Notes: generated from the letters alone by a model not told the origin. Counted from the first letter of the stretch, positions 34,745 through 44,299 are shown. The stretch is DNA of 64,000 bases from AP-15 sp963775875 (GCA_963775875.1 CAVZKP010000025.1:62001-126000); one strand, 5' to 3'. Numbers and translations are program-made.

Positions 34745-35203
34745 TCACCTCCGCTTCTCGGCGAGGAGGTCGCGGATCTCTTCGAGCAGCGCCTCGCTGC
34801 GCGGCGGCGGGGCGGGGGCGGCTTCCTGGCGCGTATAGAGGCGCGACAACGCCTTGACCAGCCAGAACACCGCAAAGCTGACGATGATGAACTGGATCAG
34901 GGTGTTGATGAACACGCCGAGGTTCAGGGTCACCGCGCCGGCCTTTTGCGCCTCGGCCAGGGTCGCTGCGTGCGGCCCCTTCAAGGTGACGAAGATGTTG
35001 GTGAAATCGATGCCGCCGACGAGAAGGCCGATGACCGGGGTAAAGATGTCCTTGACCAGGCTGTTGACGACGCCGGTAAAGGCGACGCCGATGATGATGC
35101 CGACGGCGAGGTCGACCACATTGCCGCGCATGATGAAGGCGCGAAACTCGCCGAGCCAGCCCGGCTGCCGCAGACGCAGCGGCGATACGGTTCGTTCGCT
35201 CAT
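34745..35203 (-). CDS. mscL: Large-conductance mechanosensitive channel MscL
   Basis: 152 residues from ATG 35203 behind GAGGAGG. The first transmembrane helix FIMRGNVVDLAVGIIIGVAF and TGVVNSLVKDIFTPVIGLLV is the family signature. A second hydrophobic helix follows (NLGVFINTLIQFIIVSFAVF) and a cytoplasmic helix with RSEALLEEIRDLLAEKRR. MscL forms a pentameric inner-membrane channel that opens under osmotic downshock. The periplasmic loop is of typical size. It is 31 bp downstream of a ParA-like ATPase gene on the same strand. Confidence 0.95.
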   Translation of the reverse strand: MSERTVSPLRLRQPGWLGEFRAFIMRGNVVDLAVGIIIGVAFTGVVNSLVKDIFTPVIGLLVGGIDFTNIFVTLKGPHAATLAEAQKAGAVTLNLGVFINTLIQFIIVSFAVFWLVKALSRLYTRQEAAPAPPPRSEALLEEIRDLLAEKRR

Positions 35204-35234
35204 CGAAACCTCCTCCCCTGATTTATCGCCGGCA

Positions 35235-35867
35235 TTATAGCGCGCCGATTTCCTGGGCAAGGGCGGCGATCTCGGCCGCGGCCGGGCTGGCGGCGGCGCT
35301 TTCGAGTACGCCCAGACCCTGCGCCATCGCATGCACCAGGGCGATCCGGTTGCCGATCCGGGCGGCGGCGAGCTTAGCCCCCGCCTCGGCCAGCCCGGCG
35401 GCGATCTGCTCGGCGACGGCGGAGCGGGGCGCCACGCGGTTGAGGACCGCGAGGATTTGCCGGCCCTCGTCGCGCGCCATCGCCAGGGTCGCCTCGGTCG
35501 CCCACAAATCGAGCGGCGAGGGCTGCACCGGGATCAGCACCAGAGCCGCCGCGCGCACCGCGATGCGCGCCTCGGCCTCGATATGCGCCGGGCCGTCGAC
35601 CAGGACCAGATCCGCTTCCCTTGCATGTTCGGCGATCCATTGCTCGGCGCGCCAGCCGGGCAACGCGGCAAAATCGAAGCCGATGCCGGCGGCGCCGAGG
35701 CGGGTCCGGCGCAGCGCCACCCAGCCGGACAGGCTGGCCTGCGGATCGATGTCGAGCACCGCGATTTTCGCACCTTGCCGCGCCCAGGCGACCGCGAGCT
35801 GGGCGGCGAGCGTGGTCTTGCCGGCGCCCCCCTTGCGCTGGGCGATCGTGATCACCCGTCCCACCAT
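35235..35867 (-). CDS. ParA/MinD-type P-loop ATPase
   Basis: 210 residues from ATG 35867. The deviant Walker A RKGGAGKTTLAAQLAVAWAR lies at the very N-terminus, with LDIDPQASLSGWVALRR (Walker A', partner switch) and DLVLVDGPAH (Walker B). Such short ParA proteins segregate chromosomes, plasmids or protein cargo. No parB partner is next to it, so its cargo is unknown; the gene after it is mscL. Start may be a little downstream. Confidence 0.85.
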   Translation of the reverse strand: MVGRVITIAQRKGGAGKTTLAAQLAVAWARQGAKIAVLDIDPQASLSGWVALRRTRLGAAGIGFDFAALPGWRAEQWIAEHAREADLVLVDGPAHIEAEARIAVRAAALVLIPVQPSPLDLWATEATLAMARDEGRQILAVLNRVAPRSAVAEQIAAGLAEAGAKLAAARIGNRIALVHAMAQGLGVLESAAASPAAAEIAALAQEIGAL

Positions 35868-35955
35868 CCCTCACCCGCCTCGCTGCGCGCGGCACCGCTC
35901 CCGCATTCCGGCAGCGGCGGAGCGTAGCGCAGGATGATCGGCGAGAGTAGGCCGG

Positions 35956-37416
35956 CTACTCCGCGGCCTGCGCTTTGGTCGCCAGGCCCAGCCGCTCGGC
36001 CACGCCATGCCCATAGGCCGGGTCGGCGTTGGCGAAGTGGCCGATCTGGCGCAGCTGGATAGCCTCGGGCACGCCCTGCATCGCCGCCGCGATATTGTCG
36101 AACAATTGCCGCTTCTGCTCGGCCGACATCAGCCGGAACAGCGCGCCGGGCTGGCCGTAATCATCGTTGCCGATCCGGTGATTGTAGCGGTCGGCGGCGC
36201 CGGAGACCGGCAATGGCGGCTCCTTGAACGCCGGGTCCTCGACCGGGCCGCCAAAGCTGTTGGGCTCGTAATTGACCGAGCCGCGGCCGTTATCATCGAA
36301 CCGCATGGCGCCGTCGCGGTGATAGTCGTTGACCGGGACATGCGCCCGGTTGACCGGCAGGCTCTCGTAGTTGACGCCGAGCCGATACCGGTGCGCGTCG
36401 CCATAGGCGAAGATGCGGAATTGCAGCATCTTGTCCGGGCTGTGGCTGATCCCCGGCACGACGTTGGCCGGCGAGAACGAGGCCTGCTCGACCTCGGCGA
36501 AATAGTTCTCGGGATTGCGGTTCAACTCGACGATGCCGACTTCGATCAGCGGATAATCCCGGTGCGGCCATACCTTGGTCAGGTCGAACGGGTTGTAGGA
36601 GGTCTGGTCGGCGTCGGCCTCCGGCATGATCTGCACGCACAGGCGCCATTTCGGATAGTCGCCGCGCTCGATCGACTGGAACAGGTCGCGCTGATGGCTT
36701 TCGCGGTCGTCGCCGACCAGCTGGGCGGCCTCGGCATTGGTCAGATTGGCGATGCCCTGCATCGTCTTGAGATGAAATTTGACCCAGCAGCGCTGATTGT
36801 CCCGATTGATCAGGCTGTAGGTATGGCTGCCATAGCCGTTCATGTTGCGATAGCTCTTGGGCAGGCCGCGGTCGGACATCAGGATCGTGACCTGGTGCAG
36901 GCTTTCCGGCGACAGCGACCAGAAATCCCACATCGAGGTCGGGCTGCGCAGATTGGTCTTGGGATCGCGCTTTTGGGTGCGGATGAAATCCGGGAATTTA
37001 TAGGGGTCGCGAACAAAAAACACCGGGGTGTTGTTGCCGACCAGGTCCCAATTGCCGTCCTCGGTATAGTACTTCATGGCAAAGCCGCGCACGTCGCGCT
37101 CGGCATCGGCCGCGCCGCGCTCGCCGGCCACGGTCGAAAAGCGCCAGAAGCACTCGGTCTTTTTGCCGATCTGGCTGAATACCTTCGCCTTGGTCCAGCG
37201 GGTGATGTCGCCGGTGATCGTCAGGGTGCCGTAGGCGCCCGACCCCTTGGCATGCACGACCCGCTCGGGGATTCGCTCGCGATTGAAATGGGCGTGCTTT
37301 TCAAAAAGTTGCCAGTCCTGCACCAGCAGCGGTCCGCGCGGGCCGGCGGTCAGGCTGTTCTGGTTGTCGCCGACGGGGATGCCCGCGGCGGTGGTCAGCT
37401 TGGTCTTCGAGTCCAT
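35956..37416 (-). CDS. katA: Catalase, monofunctional haem (clade 3)
   Basis: 486 residues from ATG 37416, preceded by GGAGGGTTGA. The distal active site is HFNRERIPERVVHAKGSGAY with the catalytic histidine; the haem-binding region is RIFAYGDAHRYRLGVNYESL with the proximal tyrosine. NADPH-site residues sit around VKFHLKTMQGIANLTNAEAA. Length about 486 marks a small-subunit catalase. It removes hydrogen peroxide in the cytoplasm. The gene stands alone; no OxyR or catalase regulator is adjacent. Confidence 0.95.
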   Translation of the reverse strand: MDSKTKLTTAAGIPVGDNQNSLTAGPRGPLLVQDWQLFEKHAHFNRERIPERVVHAKGSGAYGTLTITGDITRWTKAKVFSQIGKKTECFWRFSTVAGERGAADAERDVRGFAMKYYTEDGNWDLVGNNTPVFFVRDPYKFPDFIRTQKRDPKTNLRSPTSMWDFWSLSPESLHQVTILMSDRGLPKSYRNMNGYGSHTYSLINRDNQRCWVKFHLKTMQGIANLTNAEAAQLVGDDRESHQRDLFQSIERGDYPKWRLCVQIMPEADADQTSYNPFDLTKVWPHRDYPLIEVGIVELNRNPENYFAEVEQASFSPANVVPGISHSPDKMLQFRIFAYGDAHRYRLGVNYESLPVNRAHVPVNDYHRDGAMRFDDNGRGSVNYEPNSFGGPVEDPAFKEPPLPVSGAADRYNHRIGNDDYGQPGALFRLMSAEQKRQLFDNIAAAMQGVPEAIQLRQIGHFANADPAYGHGVAERLGLATKAQAAE

Positions 37417-37532
37417 TCAACCCTCCTCGGCCTGGGGTTAGATTGGAATGTTTCTTAGAATTGTTGTAATCTATTCACCGGCCGCGCGGATGTCAATGCC
37501 GCAGTCCCGATCGCGGCCCCGGCCTCGGCCGA

Positions 37533-38549
<1,017 letters not shown>

Positions 38550-38669
38550 GCGTTTCCCCCGAGGGTTTGGGAGAGCAATCGCGCTGGAATACTTTGCCGA
38601 CCGGTTTCGGCGGCTTTACCATGCCCTGGGCAGGCCACCTCTGATCAATCCGGGCAGGAGGGAGAAGCA

Positions 38670-38729
38670 ATGAAACGCTCGACATGGCGCTTGGCCGAAT
38701 CTGCCATGCCGCGCGCGAGCGGCCGGTGA
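38670..38729 (+). CDS. Short leader reading frame coupled to the aldo/keto reductase
   Basis: ATG 38670 follows the strong CAGGAGGGAGAAGC site. The frame gives MKRSTWRLAESAMPRASGR and ends at TGA 38727-38729, overlapping the reductase ATG (TGATG). The reductase itself has no good ribosome site, so ribosomes finishing this frame probably reinitiate there. It might instead be the true N-terminus separated by a sequencing indel. Confidence 0.45.
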   Translation: MKRSTWRLAESAMPRASGR

Positions 38730-39706
38730 TGGAATACGTCACCCTGGGCCGGACCGGGCTCAAGGTCAGCGTCGCCGGGCTCGGCTGTGGCGGGTTCAGC
38801 CGGCTCGGGCTCGGCACCGGCAAGAGCGAGGCCGAGGCGGTGGCCTTGGTGCATCAGGCGTTCGACCTCGGGGTCAATCTGTTCGACACCGCCGCGGTTT
38901 ATGGCACCGAAGCGGTTCTCGGCAAGGCATTGAAGGCCATGCCGCGCGATCGGGTGGTGATCGCCACCAAGGCCTGGATCCCGCGTGGCGCAGGCAGCTC
39001 GGCGGCGGAGCGCGCGATCGCCAGTCTCGACAATTCGCTCCGGCTGCTGGGCATCGACTGCATCGACATTTTCCAGCTGCACGGCGTTTCGCCCGAGGCC
39101 TACGACCGGGCCCGCGAGGTGATCGCCCCGGCCTTGCTGAAGGAACAGGCCAAGGGCAAGATCCGCCATCTCGGCGTCACCGAAACCGGCTCCAGCGACG
39201 CCGAACATGCGATGCTGCAGCGCGCGGTCGAGGATGGCATGTGGGACGTCGTCATGCTCGGCTTCCACATGATGCACCAGAACGCCCGCAGCGCGGTGTT
39301 TCCGCGCACCAGCGCCAACCGCGTCGGCACCTTGCTGATGTTCGCGGTGCGCAACATCTTTTCGCAGCCGGAACGGCTGAAGAGCGAGCTGCGGCAGCTG
39401 GCTTCCGCCGGCAAGGTCGCGCGTTGGCTCGCCGACGCGCCGAACCCGCTCGGCTTTCTGATCCATGGGGACGGAGGCGGCGCATCGGTGACCGACGCTG
39501 CCTATCGCTATGTGCGGCACGAGCCGGGGGTCGACGTGGTGTTGTTCGGCACCGGCGACCCCGAGCATTTGCGCACCAACATCGACTCGATCCTGAAGCC
39601 GCCGCTGCCCGAGACCGACCGCCGCATCCTCGCCAAATTGTTTGGCCATCTGGTCGGCGTCGGCCTCGATCCCCCCACCTACATGCCCGGCCTGACCCTG
39701 CACTGA
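38729..39706 (+). CDS. Aldo/keto reductase family protein
   Basis: 325 residues from ATG 38729 (MEYVTLGRTGLKVSVAGLGC). It has the AKR pattern: catalytic Asp in FDLGVNLFDTAAVYGTEAVL, Lys in DRVVIATKAWIPRG, His in CIDIFQLHGVSPEAYDRARE, and KGKIRHLGVTETGSSDAEHA. Starting at 38684 would give an unsupported extra 15 residues. Enzyme reduces aldehydes or ketones with NADPH. The C-terminal cofactor-binding part (DVVLFGTGDPEHLRTNIDSI) is present, so the enzyme looks active. Confidence 0.88.
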   Translation: MEYVTLGRTGLKVSVAGLGCGGFSRLGLGTGKSEAEAVALVHQAFDLGVNLFDTAAVYGTEAVLGKALKAMPRDRVVIATKAWIPRGAGSSAAERAIASLDNSLRLLGIDCIDIFQLHGVSPEAYDRAREVIAPALLKEQAKGKIRHLGVTETGSSDAEHAMLQRAVEDGMWDVVMLGFHMMHQNARSAVFPRTSANRVGTLLMFAVRNIFSQPERLKSELRQLASAGKVARWLADAPNPLGFLIHGDGGGASVTDAAYRYVRHEPGVDVVLFGTGDPEHLRTNIDSILKPPLPETDRRILAKLFGHLVGVGLDPPTYMPGLTLH

Positions 39707-39832
39707 CCGCCGGTCGCAACCGAGGGACCGGGCGCGTTTCGCAGGCTTAACAACCAGCATTTCCGGGGCTACAGCGATGCGCCGGCCAAAGGCGCAAGCG
39801 ACGATTATGCGGAAGATCAAGGCAGCATTCGA

Positions 39833-40606
39833 TCAGCAGCCGTAGCGGCGCTGGCGTTCCTGGAACGAGCGGATCGCGCGCAGAAAGTCGATCTTGCGCA
39901 GCGCCGGCCACAGCACGTCGGTGAAATAGAACTCGCTATGGGCGCTCTGCCACAGCAGAAACCCGGAAAGGCGGATCTCGCCGCTGGTGCGGATGATCAG
40001 ATCGGGATCGGGCAGCCCGGCGGTATAGAGATGGCGGGCGATGGCCTCCGGGGTGATATGCTCGATCGCCTCGGCCAAAGTCGTCTGTTCGGCGGCGAGG
40101 CAGGCCAGCAGCGCCCGCACCGCATCGGCGATCTCCTGGCGGCCGCCATAGGCGACGGCGATGTTCAGCTCGAGCCCGTCATATCCCGCGGTGGCGCGCT
40201 CGGCCGCCCTGATCGCGGCGAGAACCGGCGGCGGCAGCATTTCCAGGCAGCCGATCGCGCGCACCCGGACCCGCCGGCGGTGGATTTCGGGATCGTCGGC
40301 GAGTGCGGTCAGCTTGGCTTCGACCGAGGCCAGAATGCCGCAGATTTCGGTCGCCGGCCGACGAAAATTCTCGGTCGAGAACACCCATAGGGTGACCGTT
40401 GGAATCGCCAGCTCGGCGCACCATTCCAGGATATCGTCGAGCTTCTTGGCGCCCAGATCATAGACCGCCCGCGGTTCGGTGATGCCGAGCGCCCGGCCGT
40501 GGCGACGGTTGCCGTCGAGGATGATGCCAATGTGGCGCGGCCGCGCCCGCCGTCGCAGGCCGCGAACCAGCCGGCGCGCATAGAGATAATAGAGGAGGCG
40601 GAACAT
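39833..40606 (-). CDS. Cis-prenyltransferase (UppS-like polyprenyl diphosphate synthase)
   Basis: 257 residues from ATG 40606. The catalytic loop reads HIGIILDGNRRHGRALGITE, where most UppS enzymes have IMDGNGRWA; the aspartate is kept. TLWVFSTENFRRP and the C-terminal RTSGEIRLSGFLLWQSAHSE are the other conserved blocks. It condenses isopentenyl diphosphate with an allylic starter; the loop difference (NRR for NGR) may mean another chain length or starter than the housekeeping UppS. No uppS neighbours (frr, cdsA, dxr) are here, so it is probably a second, specialised enzyme. Confidence 0.85.
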   Translation of the reverse strand: MFRLLYYLYARRLVRGLRRRARPRHIGIILDGNRRHGRALGITEPRAVYDLGAKKLDDILEWCAELAIPTVTLWVFSTENFRRPATEICGILASVEAKLTALADDPEIHRRRVRVRAIGCLEMLPPPVLAAIRAAERATAGYDGLELNIAVAYGGRQEIADAVRALLACLAAEQTTLAEAIEHITPEAIARHLYTAGLPDPDLIIRTSGEIRLSGFLLWQSAHSEFYFTDVLWPALRKIDFLRAIRSFQERQRRYGC

Positions 40607-40927
40607 CGGCCGCAGCGCAGCGTCCCCCAGCTCCGGGCCGCGGGCGTGCCCGCTGCGCTACGGCAGCCAATCGGTGAATTCGCTAAAATTATGGCGAGTA
40701 AATGACCAATGCGTTAAATCGATGCGCATTGCCTGCCGCTGCCAGATCAGTCATCTGCGGGGGATTGGGCTCGCCGGCGGCAGGGCGACAGCCGGCCGGT
40801 GCGAATCGGGTCGCGCCGCGAACCCATCTCGGCAAATAGGCCTGCGCGGTCGCCGGGGTCGCGACACCCGGTCAGGTTGAAAATCCCGAAATCCATCGCC
40901 GCGACCCCATATCTGCGCCGAACCGGC
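40607..40927. other. Intergenic stretch, nothing recognised
   Basis: About 320 bases between two leftward genes, relatively AT-rich around 40675-40740 compared with the host. It probably contains the promoter of the prenyltransferase gene; no reading frame or repeat was recognised. Confidence 0.4.
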
Positions 40928-41413
40928 TCAGCGGGCGAGGCGCAAGGTGATGGCGCCGATGCCGGCGGCGACGTTCAGACCGGTATTGCCTTCGATGCTG
41001 ACCGGCTGCAGCGAGATCGACCGATTTGAACCGCCAATCAGCACATTGGCGCCGACCCCGACCCCGACCGTGGCGCTGCCGGTGGCGCCGGCAAAACTAC
41101 CGGCGAGCGCGCCGCGTCCCACATTGGTGCTCGGGGCGAACACCGCCCAAATCAGCACGCCGCCATTGGTATAGCCGATATCGACGCCGAACTTGGAAAT
41201 CGTGCCGGCATAGTGTTCGGGGCGGCCCGGCCCGGGCGTCAGGGTGCAATGCAGCGACCTCGACGAGCCAAACACAAAGCCCCAGCCGGCGGCGACGTTG
41301 CAGCTCAAGGTCCCGATCCGCACGCCCGATTGGGCTTGTGCCGGGGTCCCCTGCGCGGCGAGGCCGGCCGCCAAACCGATCGCGCCGATAGCCAAACCAA
41401 CTTTTTTGAGCAT
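40928..41413 (-). CDS. DUF992 domain secreted protein
   Basis: 161 residues from ATG 41413. The N-terminus MLKKVGLAIGAIGLAAGLAA ends in QGTPAQAQ|SGVRIG, a clear Sec signal peptide. The mature protein has GTLSCNVAAGWGFVFGSSRS, CTLTPGPGRPEHYAGTISKF and DIGYTNGGVLIWAVFAPS, the DUF992 pattern with two cysteines. The family is widespread in alphaproteobacteria and of unknown role, probably periplasmic. It is divergent from the zinc importer genes. Confidence 0.87.
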   Translation of the reverse strand: MLKKVGLAIGAIGLAAGLAAQGTPAQAQSGVRIGTLSCNVAAGWGFVFGSSRSLHCTLTPGPGRPEHYAGTISKFGVDIGYTNGGVLIWAVFAPSTNVGRGALAGSFAGATGSATVGVGVGANVLIGGSNRSISLQPVSIEGNTGLNVAAGIGAITLRLAR

Positions 41414-41628
41414 TCCGATGACCCCCAATTCGCGGGAAAATCCCCGCGCCCGGATCTTGCCCGCTTCTGCGGCGATTTGCTATGGCCTGAGCGCCGCACC
41501 CCGGGTGGTTTCCTGCGCCAATTGCGGGTTCGCGCCGCCGAACCTCGACCGGGCGCTCGGCGGTTGGCGCCGGGCGGGTTGGGCCGGGTTGCCGCCCGCC
41601 TTTGCGCCATCGCCGAATTGGGCTAGAA

Positions 41629-41652
41629 GAATGTTATAATGTTGCATGATTT
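41629..41652 (+). promoter_or_regulatory. Possible Zur-box half-site overlapping a TATAAT-like -10 element
   Basis: The sequence around 41630-41640 (AATGTTATAAT) matches half of the Zur/Fur-type palindrome and the second half (GTTGCAT) is only a partial match. The TATAAT at 41635-41640 would make a -10 box. Its place directly upstream of znuABC-like genes makes zinc-responsive repression plausible. No zur gene is present in the window. Confidence 0.4.
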
Positions 41653-41663
41653 GCGGCCCTGGC

Positions 41664-42560
41664 ATGAAAGTTTCGCTGATCTGCGCCTGTGTCGGCCTTG
41701 CTCTGGCGATTTGCGCGGCCGAGCCTCGATCGATCAAGGCAGCCGGGCCGATCGAGGCGGCCGGGCCGATCAAGGTGGTGGCCGCCGAGAATTTCTATGG
41801 CGACATCGCCCGGCAAATCGGCGGCGGCGAGGTTGCCGTCACCAGCATCCTGAGCAACCCGGACCAGGACCCGCACGAATTCGAGGCGAGCCCGTCGACG
41901 GCGCGGGAATTCGCCAATGGCGCGCTCGTCATCGTCAACGGCGCCGGCTATGACCCATGGGCGGAAAAACTGTTATCCGCATCGCCCGCCCCATCGCGCG
42001 CGATCATCGTCGTCGCCGCGCTCCTCCACCGCAAAGCCGGCGACAACCCGCATCTCTGGTACGACCCCGCCACGATGCCGGCCCTGGCCGAGGCGCTCGC
42101 CGCCAAATTTGCCAGGCTCGATCCGGCGCATCAGGCGGATTACGTCCAACGCCTGGCGAGGTTCCAGAAGTCGATGCAACTGCTCGGCGAGAGGATTGCC
42201 GAACTGCGCGGCAAATATTCCGGCACGCCGGTTACCGCGACCGAGCCGGTATTCGGCTATATGGCCGCGGCCCTGGGCCTCGATATGCGCAATCTCGCCT
42301 TCCAGCTCGCGGTCATGAACGACACCGAGCCGGGCGCCGCCGCGATTGCCGCATTCGAACAGGATCTTCGCGCGCGGACCGTCAAAATATTGCTTTATAA
42401 CAGCCAGACCAGCGAGGCTCTGACCCGGCGGATGCAGAAGATCGCGACCGAATCCGGGGTGCCCGTGGTCGGCGTGAGCGAGACCGAGCCTCGAGGGAAG
42501 GATTACCAGGATTGGATGCTGTCGCAGCTCGACCTGCTCGACCGCGCGCTGGCCCGCTAG
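41664..42560 (+). CDS. znuA: Periplasmic zinc-binding protein of an ABC importer (ZnuA-like)
   Basis: 298 residues from ATG 41664 (MKVSLICACVGLALAICAAE with a signal peptide). It has the cluster A-I features: IKVVAAENFYGDIARQIGGG, the metal-site histidines in DQDPHEFEASPSTAREFANG and GDNPHLWYDPATMPALAEAL, and GTPVTATEPVFGYMAAALGL in the place of the third ligand loop. An upstream ATG (41646) would lie at the putative transcription start, so 41664 is chosen. It delivers Zn (or Mn) to the membrane transporter. The third histidine is not obvious, so metal preference is uncertain. Confidence 0.85.
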   Translation: MKVSLICACVGLALAICAAEPRSIKAAGPIEAAGPIKVVAAENFYGDIARQIGGGEVAVTSILSNPDQDPHEFEASPSTAREFANGALVIVNGAGYDPWAEKLLSASPAPSRAIIVVAALLHRKAGDNPHLWYDPATMPALAEALAAKFARLDPAHQADYVQRLARFQKSMQLLGERIAELRGKYSGTPVTATEPVFGYMAAALGLDMRNLAFQLAVMNDTEPGAAAIAAFEQDLRARTVKILLYNSQTSEALTRRMQKIATESGVPVVGVSETEPRGKDYQDWMLSQLDLLDRALAR

Positions 42561-43432
42561 CGGAATATGCGATCGAACTTGACCGGGTGACGATCGCCCG
42601 CGGCGCGCGCACCGTCCTCGCCCATCTCAGCGCGGCCATCCGGCCCGGCGAATTCATCGGCGTGCTCGGCCCCAACGGCGCCGGCAAGACGACATTGCTG
42701 CAAGCCATCCTGGGTCTGCTGCAGCCGGTAGCCGGCGCGATCAGGATTTTCGGGGCCAGGCCCGGCCGCGGCGGCCGCATCGCCGGATACCTGCCGCAGC
42801 AGCGCGCCGCCGTCGCCGACCTGCCGTTGCGCGGCTGGGATTTCGTCGCGAGCGCGCTCGATGGCGAGCGCTGGGGGCTGCCGCTGATCGGCCGCCGCAA
42901 TCGGCAGGAGGTGGACCGGGTGCTCGAAACCGTCGCCGCCAGCGGCCTCGCCGGCCGGCCCCTGCGCGAAATTTCGGGTGGCGAATTGCAGCGGCTGCTG
43001 CTGGCCCAGGCATTGCTCGGCCGGCCGCGGCTGCTGCTGCTCGACGAGCCGCTGATCAGCCTCGATCCGCATTTCCAGCAGGCGGTGGTCGCCCTGGTCA
43101 AGCAGATCCAGCAATCCCGCGGCATCACCGTGCTGTTTACCGCGCATGATCTGAACCCGCTGCTCGGCGCCATCGACCGGGTGCTGTATCTGGGGCACGG
43201 GCATGCCGCGCTCGGCACGGTCGACGAGGTGATCACCGATGCGGTGCTGTCCGGTCTGTACCAGACGCCGATCGAGGTGTTGCGGGTGAACGGCCGCATC
43301 CTGGTGGTCGCCGGGCATGGTCCGGTCGAGGCGGAAGCCCATCGCCACGAGGCTGACCACCGCAATGCCAATCACCGCAATGCCAATCGCCGGGATGCCA
43401 ATCATCGGGATGCCAATCATCGGGATGTTTGA
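42512..43432 (+). CDS. znuC: Zinc ABC transporter ATPase (ZnuC-like) with a His-rich tail
   Basis: 306 residues from TTG 42512 (start uncertain; it overlaps znuA by 49 bases, and the domain proper begins near IELDRVTIARGARTVLAHLS). Walker A GVLGPNGAGKTTLLQAILGL, Q-loop GYLPQQRAAV, signature REISGGELQRLLLAQALLGR and Walker B RPRLLLLDEPLISLD are all intact. The C-terminal about 25 residues are repeat-encoded and His/Asn/Arg-rich (HRHEADHRNANHRNANRRDA). They could bind zinc, but are the by-product of a 15-bp tandem repeat that also encodes the znuB start. Confidence 0.88.
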   Translation: MDAVAARPARPRAGPLAEYAIELDRVTIARGARTVLAHLSAAIRPGEFIGVLGPNGAGKTTLLQAILGLLQPVAGAIRIFGARPGRGGRIAGYLPQQRAAVADLPLRGWDFVASALDGERWGLPLIGRRNRQEVDRVLETVAASGLAGRPLREISGGELQRLLLAQALLGRPRLLLLDEPLISLDPHFQQAVVALVKQIQQSRGITVLFTAHDLNPLLGAIDRVLYLGHGHAALGTVDEVITDAVLSGLYQTPIEVLRVNGRILVVAGHGPVEAEAHRHEADHRNANHRNANRRDANHRDANHRDV

Positions 43433-43435
43433 ATA
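43361..43435 (+). repeat. 15-bp tandem repeat at the znuC/znuB junction
   Basis: Units of 15 bp (CGCAATGCCAATCAC, CGCAATGCCAATCGC, CGGGATGCCAATCAT twice, then a diverged CGGGATGTTTGAATA). They place an ATG every 15 bases (43365, 43380, 43395, 43410, 43425). They are read as the His/Asn-rich tail of ZnuC in one frame and as repeated Met-Pro-Ile in the znuB frame. Confidence 0.85.
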
Positions 43436-44258
43436 CGATTTCATGCGCACCGCCTTTATGGCGGGTGGCGTGGTCGCGATCGTCGCCGGGACGGTCGGGT
43501 ATTTTCTGGTGCTGCGCAACCTGACCTTTGCCGGTCATGCGCTGTCGCATGTCGGCTTTGCCGGCGCCACCGGCTCGGTATTGCTCGGCATCGGCGCGCT
43601 GTGGGGCCTGCTCGCCTTTACCCTGATCGCCGCGGTGGCGATGGGGTTGCTCGGCGACCGGCTGCGCAATCGCGATGTCGCGGTCGGCATCATCCTGTCC
43701 CTGGCGCTCGGTCTTGGAGTTCTCTTTTTGTACTTCTATACTACCAGCGCCAGCGAAGCGACCGCCATCCTGTTCGGCAATGTGCTCGGGGTCGGCCGCG
43801 ACACGCTATGGGGTCTGCTCGGGCTGAGCGCCGCCGGCCTGATCGCGCTCGCGGCGATCTCCCGGCCATTGCTGTTCGCCACGCTGGCGCCCGAGCTGGC
43901 CGAGGCCAAGGGCGTGTCGTTGCGCCTGGTTTCGGTGCTGTTCCTGGCGATCGTCGCCGTCGCCGTCGCCGAGGCGGCGCAGGTCGTCGGGGTGCTGCTG
44001 GTGTTTGCGATGATGGTCGGGCCGGCGGCCGCGTCGCTGCGGATCGCCACGCGCCTGCGCTCGGGCGTCGCCCTCTCGGTGGTTCTGGCGCTGGCCGAGA
44101 CCTGGGGCGGCATCGCCCTCGCCTATCTGACCGACTGGCCGACCACCTTCTGGATCGTGCTGCTGAGCTGCCTCGTCTATTTCCTCAGCTTTGCCAAACG
44201 CCCGGCCGCCGCCGCGGCGATGGCGCCGCCACGGCACGGCGCCGGCGAACCGGCCTAG
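43425..44258 (+). CDS. znuB: Zinc ABC transporter permease (ZnuB-like)
   Basis: 277 residues if the start is ATG 43425 (MFEYDFMRTAFMAGGVVAIV), which fits the family N-terminus; earlier repeat ATGs (43410, 43395, 43380, 43365) would add MPII-type units. ABC-3 permease with about eight membrane segments: YFLVLRNLTFAGHALSHVGF (conserved), LLAFTLIAAVAMGLLGDRLR, LAKGVSLRLV-like EAKGVSLRLVSVLFLAIVAV, QVVGVLLVFAMMVGPAAASL and YLTDWPTTFWIVLLSCLVYF. It overlaps znuC by 8 bp and completes the znuABC set. Confidence 0.9.
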   Translation: MFEYDFMRTAFMAGGVVAIVAGTVGYFLVLRNLTFAGHALSHVGFAGATGSVLLGIGALWGLLAFTLIAAVAMGLLGDRLRNRDVAVGIILSLALGLGVLFLYFYTTSASEATAILFGNVLGVGRDTLWGLLGLSAAGLIALAAISRPLLFATLAPELAEAKGVSLRLVSVLFLAIVAVAVAEAAQVVGVLLVFAMMVGPAAASLRIATRLRSGVALSVVLALAETWGGIALAYLTDWPTTFWIVLLSCLVYFLSFAKRPAAAAAMAPPRHGAGEPA

Positions 44259-44299
44259 AACCCGGCTCGATCCCCGATCGCCCCGACACCTGTCGCTAG

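Noticed and set aside
36007..37458. Long rightward open frame (483 codons) opposite the catalase gene
   Set aside because: It is an antisense reading of a well-conserved katA; composition is Arg/Val/Asp-rich without any domain, as expected from a GC-rich complement.
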